DNA of 10,350 nt from BOG-1363 sp043775355 (GTDB taxonomy: Bacteria > Planctomycetota > UBA11346), in the NCBI GenBank assembly GCA_043775355.1, contig JAYVSL010000229.1, positions 1-10,350 on the forward strand, given 5' to 3'. A model generated the notes under the pieces. It was given only the letters and a program-made list of their open reading frames with translations, had not been told where the DNA came from and ran no database searches. The position numbers were made by a program, and so were the translations under genes. The first letter of the stretch is position 1. Each line of letters starts with the position of its first letter. Positions 5,810 to 10,350 of this stretch are shown here, one piece after another.

Positions 5810-6973
5810 TTAGCGTGGAATTAACCTCTGCATAAGCCATGCGCGCACGGCCTGCGTGCGGAACTCAACGCACCAAGCAACTCCCAAAGCATAGATATAA
5901 GTAACCACCAACAACAATAACGACCAAAGTAATAAACGTACACTCATCGGACTCTGAAGTCCTTCTCCGAACCACGTCTGAACCATAGCACATGCAAGTA
6001 GAACAAAAGGGAAGTGAGTCAAATACAGACTATAAGAAAAATTAGCTAAACGCTGGTGAAAAACTGCAGACTTCACGATAACGACTTGATGACTTTGATT
6101 CTGTACTGCCAAAATCATTCCTGCAAATAACAACGCCGCACCACAATCCTGCACTAGTCCACGCAAACGCCCAATTGGAAAATAATTGATCAGCGGATCA
6201 AGAAATCCATTTCCTGCCAACATCATGTAGATAACCAGAGCTGCACACCACCAACCCCAGGAACCAATCGACTTCCATGACACCGATGGCAGAGCAGCTC
6301 CAATCAACCACACCAGGAAATAGAGACCGATTTGCTCACCAACGAAGGTGGTGAACCCTAATAGAACTAAAGCGGAAACCATGCGCCTGTATATTGTACG
6401 ATCGAACACGATGTTCGCGAAGAGAGGGCACGCCAAATAATACCAGAATTCATAGGCAAGACTCCATAGTGGACCATTGCTACCAAAGTGTTCGCCCAAT
6501 ATACGCTGGCAAAAAATAGCATTTACCAATAAATCTCGTAGACCAAGGTGGTCAACGATTGAGTAAGATACCAAAGGGAACACAGCGCGACCACCGTATA
6601 ATCCGTTAAGATTGAAAAAATAGCTACCTATGAGATCAAAAAGTCCCCCTAATATGAGGGCTATCACGAGAACTGAACCCAGTCGACTGATACGATTCAC
6701 GAGATAGATGCGCCATGAAAACGTCTCGGCGCGCACCGCTTTAAATACCCCACCCCCCACCAAATAACCACTAAGCACGAAGAACACCATAACGGCAAGG
6801 TGGTTAGTGTTCGACACCAACCATAAAGAATATGACCACCAATGGGCTCGTATGCCAGGGTCTTGGTCATTAAATACCATGTGAAGAATATGGCCAAAGA
6901 CCACTATTAACGCCGAAATCCAACGGCTGGCATCAAGTACGACTGACAAATAATTACGCTGATTGTCCGACAT
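5810..6973 (-). CDS. Acyltransferase family 3 membrane protein (OafA/YrhL type)
   Basis: The 387-aa polytopic protein has about ten hydrophobic segments. Members move acyl groups, usually acetyl, onto cell-surface polysaccharides, lipids or antibiotics from the inner membrane. Diagnostic features are the R-x10-H motif in the first helix (R17, H28), FFVLSGYLVG (64-73), a basic stretch YLVNRISRLG (90-99) where many relatives have a Pro after the Arg-rich motif, and GPLWSLAYEFWYYL (167-180), equivalent to the family's LWSLxxE motif. There is no fused SGNH hydrolase domain. The gene is visibly AT-richer than its neighbours (mid-40s percent GC by eye against high 50s), stands alone between a duplicated queE tail and a possible gene remnant, and has no related glycan gene nearby. 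Transfer from another genome is therefore likely. The start at 6973 has a modest GGA-type site. The acceptor molecule is unknown. Confidence 0.9.
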   Translation of the reverse strand: MSDNQRNYLSVVLDASRWISALIVVFGHILHMVFNDQDPGIRAHWWSYSLWLVSNTNHLAVMVFFVLSGYLVGGGVFKAVRAETFSWRIYLVNRISRLGSVLVIALILGGLFDLIGSYFFNLNGLYGGRAVFPLVSYSIVDHLGLRDLLVNAIFCQRILGEHFGSNGPLWSLAYEFWYYLACPLFANIVFDRTIYRRMVSALVLLGFTTFVGEQIGLYFLVWLIGAALPSVSWKSIGSWGWWCAALVIYMMLAGNGFLDPLINYFPIGRLRGLVQDCGAALLFAGMILAVQNQSHQVVIVKSAVFHQRLANFSYSLYLTHFPFVLLACAMVQTWFGEGLQSPMSVRLLLWSLLLLVVTYIYALGVAWCVEFRTQAVRAWLMQRLIPR

Positions 6974-7056
6974 GTTTCCAAACTATCTGACAAAGATAAA
7001 TGTAAATGCTTCAGTAATATTCATGCCCATGCTTCAGAGCGTACCACTCATCGACT

Positions 7057-7101
7057 TTACCTACCAATCACAGCCCGGCCGAGCCGAAACCAAAGATTCA
7101 T
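7057..7101 (-). pseudogene. Possible truncated gene start of 14 codons
   Basis: Reading leftward, GGTGGAG ends 6 nt before an ATG at 7101 that opens MNLWFRLGRAVIGR and then stops. The ribosome-binding site is better than those of most genuine genes here, and GC content drops right after the ORF. It could be the surviving start of a gene following ybeY that was cut when the AT-rich acyltransferase block arrived. The MNLWFR start faintly recalls small thioesterase-family proteins, but 14 residues cannot establish that. A chance ORF or a leader peptide are alternatives. Confidence 0.3.
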
Positions 7102-7121
7102 GATCGTCTCCACCGGGCTGT
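7070..7121. repeat. 9-bp inverted repeat
   Basis: ACAGCCCGG (7070-7078) is exactly complementary to CCGGGCTGT (7113-7121), with 34 nt between. In a leftward transcript it would enclose the ribosome-binding site and start of the 14-codon ORF, so it could restrict its translation. It may equally be chance. Confidence 0.35.
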
Positions 7122-7158
7122 TCGCTGTTGCTGCAGGAGCTTTCGCCCCCACACCCCC

Positions 7159-7215
7159 GTGACACTAAGGCGCGAAATTTTTCTGCTGTCCGGAGATTTC
7201 GCACCTTAGTGTCAC
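7159..7215. repeat. 20-bp inverted repeat behind ybeY
   Basis: Arms at 7159-7178 (GTGACACTAAGGCGCGAAAT) and 7196-7215 match at 19 of 20 pairs with a 17-nt loop. It begins 4 nt after the ybeY stop, so it would form a strong 3' hairpin on the ybeY transcript. No U tract follows on the minus strand, so it may be a factor-dependent terminator, a 3' stabiliser or a dispersed palindromic element rather than a classical terminator. Confidence 0.7.
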
Positions 7216-7219
7216 AAAG

Positions 7220-7684
7220 TCAACTCGCGCACTCCTCAATGACGATACCGACTTTCGCCAGCAATCGGCGCTGAGCTGCCCACATGCGCTTCAGTTTCAG
7301 AGGTGTGACGTCGTCATAGCCAATCAGATGCAACAGGCCGTGCAGGCAGTACAGCGTCAGCTCATCGCCGGTATTGCGCCCACGCGACTGCGCTTCGCGA
7401 GCGGCGACGTCGACGCACACGGCCAAATCGCCAAGGTGAACGATGCCGGTGGCTGGGTTTTCTGAACCATCGGGGAAGGTCATCACATCGGTGGTCGTGG
7501 GATCTTGAAAATGTTGCGCGTGTAATTCGGCAGACTCTGAATCAGCGACCAACAAAATGGTCAGGCTCGCGCGGTCGATACCGGCTTCCGCCACGGCGGC
7601 ATCCAAAACCAGTTGTAAGCGTGCGCGGCGATAGCGCGGCTTACTGTCGGAACGGTTGAGAAGCGTGAGTGCGAGCCTTGGCAT
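7220..7684 (-). CDS. ybeY: Endoribonuclease YbeY, variant metal site
   Basis: YbeY is a single-strand-specific metal-dependent endoribonuclease needed for 16S rRNA 3'-end maturation and 70S ribosome quality control. The 154-aa length is normal. Family blocks seen are TTDVMTFP (64-71, cf. TDVLSFP), VHLGDLAVCVDVAAREA (82-98) and HGLLHLIGYDD (115-125). The zinc motif is normally H3XH5XH; here the ligands would be H115, H119 and D125, so the third His is Asp. The arginine usually found a few residues before TDV is also absent. Asp is an accepted third ligand in related zinc proteins, so activity is plausible. It is divergent from rnd across 149 nt and followed by a strong inverted repeat. The start has no Shine-Dalgarno site. 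Confidence 0.92.
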   Translation of the reverse strand: MPRLALTLLNRSDSKPRYRRARLQLVLDAAVAEAGIDRASLTILLVADSESAELHAQHFQDPTTTDVMTFPDGSENPATGIVHLGDLAVCVDVAAREAQSRGRNTGDELTLYCLHGLLHLIGYDDVTPLKLKRMWAAQRRLLAKVGIVIEECAS

Positions 7685-7833
7685 GGGGCGATGCTTGCAG
7701 AAATTTCACCCGGCGAAAGTCAGGAAATCCAGCCGTCACCTGAGCCTGCTCAGAAGTTCGCTGAGGCCAGGGCACGCAGCGAAAAACGGACAATGATGGA
7801 CAGTCGGTCACCTCACCCTTCAATCCGCCGCCC
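7685..7833. promoter_or_regulatory. Divergent intergenic region between ybeY and rnd
   Basis: Promoters for both genes should lie in these 149 nt, but I see no convincing -35/-10 pair on either strand. CTGAGCCTGCTCAG (7740-7753) is a short palindrome. Neither start codon is preceded by a purine-rich site; both have pyrimidine-rich CCGCCC/CGCCCC sequence directly before ATG, which hints at short or unstructured leaders. Confidence 0.35.
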
Positions 7834-8976
7834 ATGACCATGCCTGAGCACACCTGGATCGAAACTCCTGACCGGCTGTCCGCCCTGGGCGAGGCCATTG
7901 CGGCGGCGCCGTGGGTGGCCATCGATACCGAAGCGAACTCCATGTTTGTGTATCGCGAGCAAGTTTGCTTGCTGCAAGCCAACGTTGCGGGCGCGTTATT
8001 CATGGTCGACACCCTGGCCATCGCCAAGGCTGGCGGCTCGCTCGACGCATTGAAAAAACCATTAGAAAACCCCGCACGCACGGTGTGGTTGCATGGCGGC
8101 GAATACGACGTCGGGACCTTGAAGCGTGATTATGGCATCGCGCTGAATGGCGTTTGGGATAGCCAGCAAGCCGCCAGTTTGCTCGGCTATGAGCGCACGG
8201 GTTACGGTTCAGTGGTGGAAAAAATTTGCGCTGTGACGCTCGACAAAGCCTACACCCACTACGACTGGGGCACGCGGCCGATCGAAGCCGGAGCGCTGCG
8301 CTACGGCCTTGAGGATGTGGTGTACTTGCCGCAGGTCTGTGAGGCGCTGCGTGCCGAAGTCAAAGCGGCTGACCTCGAAGAAGAAGTCGCCATCGCCAAT
8401 CAGGCGGTAGAAGCAACCACGTGGAGCGGTGGTTTCGACCCCGCTGGATTTTGGCGCATCAAAGGAATCCGCGAGGTTCCGCGCACGGCGTTGCCGCTGT
8501 TATCGGCGCTGTATGTTTGGCGTGATGGCGTGGCGCGCGCTGCCAACCAACCACCGGGACGCCTGCTGAACAACGAAGTTTTGTTAGCGATTACGCGGAA
8601 TGCTCCAACCAATTTCCAACTGCTCAAACGCATCGGTTTACGCGGCTGGTTCCTTTCCGCGCACGGTGAATCCTTGATGGACACCGTCAAAGCGGCCCTC
8701 GATCAACCGCCAACGCTGCCCGATCGTCCACGTCATCGCGACGTCTTGCCAGAAGAAGAACTGCGCGAAACGCGGATGAAAGATTGGCGCCGCGCTGAAG
8801 CCGAAAATCGTACCAAGGCGGAAAATCGCCCGGTGCCGTTGCAAGTCGTGCTGCCAGCGAAGGCGTTGGAATATCTCAAGCAACACGGCGCGATGGATTT
8901 GAGCGCCGTGCCGCAACTTGGGGGCAAACGGCGTGAACGCTACGGAGCTAAACTCCAGGAATTATGCCGCGTTTAG
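7834..8976 (+). CDS. rnd: Ribonuclease D (DEDDy 3'-5' exonuclease with HRDC domain)
   Basis: RNase D trims 3' ends of tRNA precursors and other small RNAs. The exonuclease domain (about 8-185) shows D31 and E33 in AIDTEANSM, D92 in HGGEYDVGTL, and Y157 with D161 in YGLED, the DEDDy catalytic set. An HRDC region spans about 215-290 (LYVWRDGVARAANQPPGRLLNN is its core). A second, more charged C-terminal segment (305-380) ends in a helical VPQLGGKRRERYGAKL stretch like the second HRDC repeat of RNase D. The length of 380 aa fits. Met1 (7834) and Met3 (7840) are both possible starts and neither has a Shine-Dalgarno site. The 3' end meets the convergent kinase gene with a single-nucleotide gap, so any terminator must lie inside the opposite gene. 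Confidence 0.93.
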   Translation: MTMPEHTWIETPDRLSALGEAIAAAPWVAIDTEANSMFVYREQVCLLQANVAGALFMVDTLAIAKAGGSLDALKKPLENPARTVWLHGGEYDVGTLKRDYGIALNGVWDSQQAASLLGYERTGYGSVVEKICAVTLDKAYTHYDWGTRPIEAGALRYGLEDVVYLPQVCEALRAEVKAADLEEEVAIANQAVEATTWSGGFDPAGFWRIKGIREVPRTALPLLSALYVWRDGVARAANQPPGRLLNNEVLLAITRNAPTNFQLLKRIGLRGWFLSAHGESLMDTVKAALDQPPTLPDRPRHRDVLPEEELRETRMKDWRRAEAENRTKAENRPVPLQVVLPAKALEYLKQHGAMDLSAVPQLGGKRRERYGAKLQELCRV

Positions 8977-8977
8977 C

Positions 8978-9955
8978 TCACGCCTGAGGCGCGACTTTTT
9001 TCCGGGGAATACGCGTGGTTTCGCCACCGGCGTCAGCAAGTTCTTTGATCATGCCGAACAAACTTCCGGCATCGCTGGGACGTTCGCTGGGTTCTTTATT
9101 CAGGCAGCGATCAATCGCCTGCGCTGCGCGTAACGGTAATTCCGTGCAGCGGGTGCGAATCAACGGCGCACTTTCTTCTAAATTAGCCTTGATGCGGCCC
9201 GAACGACTATTGGCGTTAAACGGTGGTTCGCCCGATAACATGATAAAGGCACACACGCCTAAAGCGTAAACGTCACTTTCCTTTGACGGAGCTTTACCTT
9301 TTACCAATTCCGGCGCGAGATACGTCGGCGTACCAAATACGCGATCATTTTTCCCACCAAAGAGGCGCGCGAAAAAACCCTTGGATTCTGCCCGACGCGC
9401 ATTGCCAAAGTCGACCACGGCGACACTACCCGTTGAGCGCAAAATCACGTTTTCCAATTTAAGGTCGGCGTGAATGACGTCTTGGCCATGTAAGTAACTA
9501 ACGATTTCCACCAGTCCATAAAACGCCTTCACGCGATCCCACGCTTTGTCCATGCTGGCCACTTGGTGGACCGGATAGCCGCTGAAGTAATCCATCGCAA
9601 AGCTGTCGCGGCCCTTGATGTCGCCCTGCCGACGGCCGACGGGAATGCCTGGATATTTCAGCTCTTTAAGGAAAGCGAACTCTTCCTGAAAACATTGCCG
9701 ATGATATTTGTCGGCTTGTTTTTCAGGGCGCATGACTTTGACCGCGACCACTTTGTGATCGTCGCTGTGCTCAGCGCGATACACTTCGGCAATGCCACCC
9801 GCGCTAATCAGATCGCGCAACATATAAGGGCCGAAAGACGCATTGACCAAACTGTTGTTCATGACGGGATCTGGCATGTACGCACCATGGGAGAAATGGA
9901 AAAGGCGAGCAAATGGAAGCGACGAGAAAGCTACGATGAAGAGCAACGTTCGCAT
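8978..9955 (-). CDS. Eukaryote-like Ser/Thr protein kinase, non-RD type
   Basis: The kinase domain spans about residues 41-306. A reduced glycine loop (SAGGIAEV, 51-58) lacks two of the usual glycines. The ATP lysine is K73 in VAVKVM. The catalytic loop is HADLKLEN (162-169), with D164, K166 and N169 but Ala in place of the HRD arginine. The DFG motif is at 182-184, followed by GTPTYLAPE (208-216) and D228. All residues needed for catalysis appear present, so activity is likely. Loss of the HRD Arg suggests activation-loop phosphorylation is not required. The tail (312-325) is basic, with no transmembrane or PASTA region. The first 26 residues from the ATG at 9955 are hydrophobic and may be untranslated sequence; Met27 (9877) or Met32 (9862, MNNSLVNASFGPYMLRDL) are more typical kinase starts. 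None has a clear ribosome-binding site. Substrate unknown; cinA lies upstream on the same strand. Confidence 0.88.
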   Translation of the reverse strand: MRTLLFIVAFSSLPFARLFHFSHGAYMPDPVMNNSLVNASFGPYMLRDLISAGGIAEVYRAEHSDDHKVVAVKVMRPEKQADKYHRQCFQEEFAFLKELKYPGIPVGRRQGDIKGRDSFAMDYFSGYPVHQVASMDKAWDRVKAFYGLVEIVSYLHGQDVIHADLKLENVILRSTGSVAVVDFGNARRAESKGFFARLFGGKNDRVFGTPTYLAPELVKGKAPSKESDVYALGVCAFIMLSGEPPFNANSRSGRIKANLEESAPLIRTRCTELPLRAAQAIDRCLNKEPSERPSDAGSLFGMIKELADAGGETTRIPRKKVAPQA

Positions 9956-10069
9956 CTGCCTAAGCGGCTAAACCGTGGGCGGTGCTTGATGAACTCCTCG
10001 CCTTATCGTTTTTATATCATTCTCTGAAGGTGGCAGCTAATCACGGCCTCTAAGGCTAATGGAAACACC
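9956..10069. other. Gap between cinA and kinase gene
   Basis: These 114 nt contain, read leftward, an A/T-rich ATATAAAAA stretch (about 10009-10018) that could serve as a -10 region for the kinase gene. No matching -35 was found. A GAGGAG sequence further on is not followed by a usable start codon. No terminator-like hairpin with a T run was seen after cinA. Confidence 0.3.
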
Positions 10070-10350
10070 TCAGAAAGCATTTGACGGCTTGGTCACCAGG
10101 CGACCAAAGGCAACCTCAAAGGCCATCACCAGCGCCTGAGCTGCCGCTCGCGCTTGCACGCGTTCGCGCGTGCCGCGCACGCAAATCGTGCGTGCAACCA
10201 CGCCGCGCTGATCGGCCACCGCTATGCATACCGTTCCCACCGGGATATCGACGGTTCCGCCCTCAGGGCCAGCGACGCCGGTGGTCGCAATGGCTAAATC
10301 AGCGCGGGCGTGCCGACGCATGCCCTGGGCCATCGCTGCGGCGACCGCTT
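10070..10350 (-). CDS. cinA: CinA C-terminal domain, nicotinamide-nucleotide amidase (partial)
   Basis: Only the last 93 or so codons are inside the window; the reading frame stays open to the right edge. The sequence AVAAAMAQGMRRHARADLAIATTGVAGPEGGTVDIPVGTVCIAVA matches, by recognition, the conserved core of the CinA/PncC amidase (TGxAGPxGGT, PVGTVxIA). This enzyme deamidates nicotinamide mononucleotide to nicotinate mononucleotide in pyridine nucleotide salvage. The catalytic Ser region and any N-terminal COG1058 domain lie beyond the edge, so full-length CinA and stand-alone PncC cannot be told apart. The C-terminus (KPSNAF) is intact. The kinase gene follows 114 nt later on the same strand. 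Confidence 0.9.
   Translation of the reverse strand, partial: AVAAAMAQGMRRHARADLAIATTGVAGPEGGTVDIPVGTVCIAVADQRGVVARTICVRGTRERVQARAAAQALVMAFEVAFGRLVTKPSNAF

Noticed and set aside
9563..10027. Rightward open frame overlapping the kinase gene
   Set aside because: It is antisense to the conserved kinase motifs and shows no domain of its own.

Overview
The window reads as a stretch of a Gram-negative-type bacterial chromosome, about 55-60 % GC by eye, holding ten recognisable protein genes. No rRNA, tRNA, CRISPR array or transposase is visible. Gene content (RadC with an N-terminal extension, QueE, a YbeY variant, RNase D, a eukaryote-like protein kinase, CinA) and the scarcity of clear Shine-Dalgarno sites are loosely compatible with the Planctomycetes/Verrucomicrobia group. 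That placement is a guess and no marker in the window settles it.

Layout. (1) 1-1702: a rightward terminator-like hairpin from a gene left of the window, then a leftward pair: a two-pass membrane protein of unknown function followed by radC. (2) 1703-1862: divergent intergenic region. (3) 1863-4801: a tight rightward three-gene operon made of a CysO/MoaD/ThiS-type sulfur-carrier protein, a radical-SAM-like protein whose iron-sulfur cysteine motif appears to be lost, and an SLC13/DASS-type permease with altered signature motifs. (4) 4802-4994: a 27-bp inverted repeat around an AT-rich spacer, then a small hairpin ahead of queE. (5) 4995-5645: queE, whose last codons are partly duplicated just beyond the gene. 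(6) About 5655-7060: an AT-richer block carrying one leftward membrane acyltransferase, probably acquired. (7) 7057-7219: a 14-codon ORF with a good ribosome-binding site (possible gene remnant) and two inverted repeats. (8) 7220-8976: divergent ybeY and rnd, both RNA-processing genes. (9) 8978-10350: leftward cinA (cut by the window edge) and a Ser/Thr-type protein kinase whose 3' end converges on rnd with a 1-nt gap.

The most unusual part is the 1863-4801 operon. A sulfur carrier ending in Gly-Gly, a radical-SAM-fold protein without CX3CX2C and a divergent anion permease are translationally coupled (3-nt gap, then an ATGA overlap). This suggests one pathway in which a small molecule is transported and modified or sensed. 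No E1-like activating enzyme, CysM-like synthase or Mec-type protease is in the window, so the chemistry cannot be read from it. The other genes are housekeeping functions: DNA repair, queuosine synthesis, rRNA maturation, RNA decay and pyridine nucleotide salvage.
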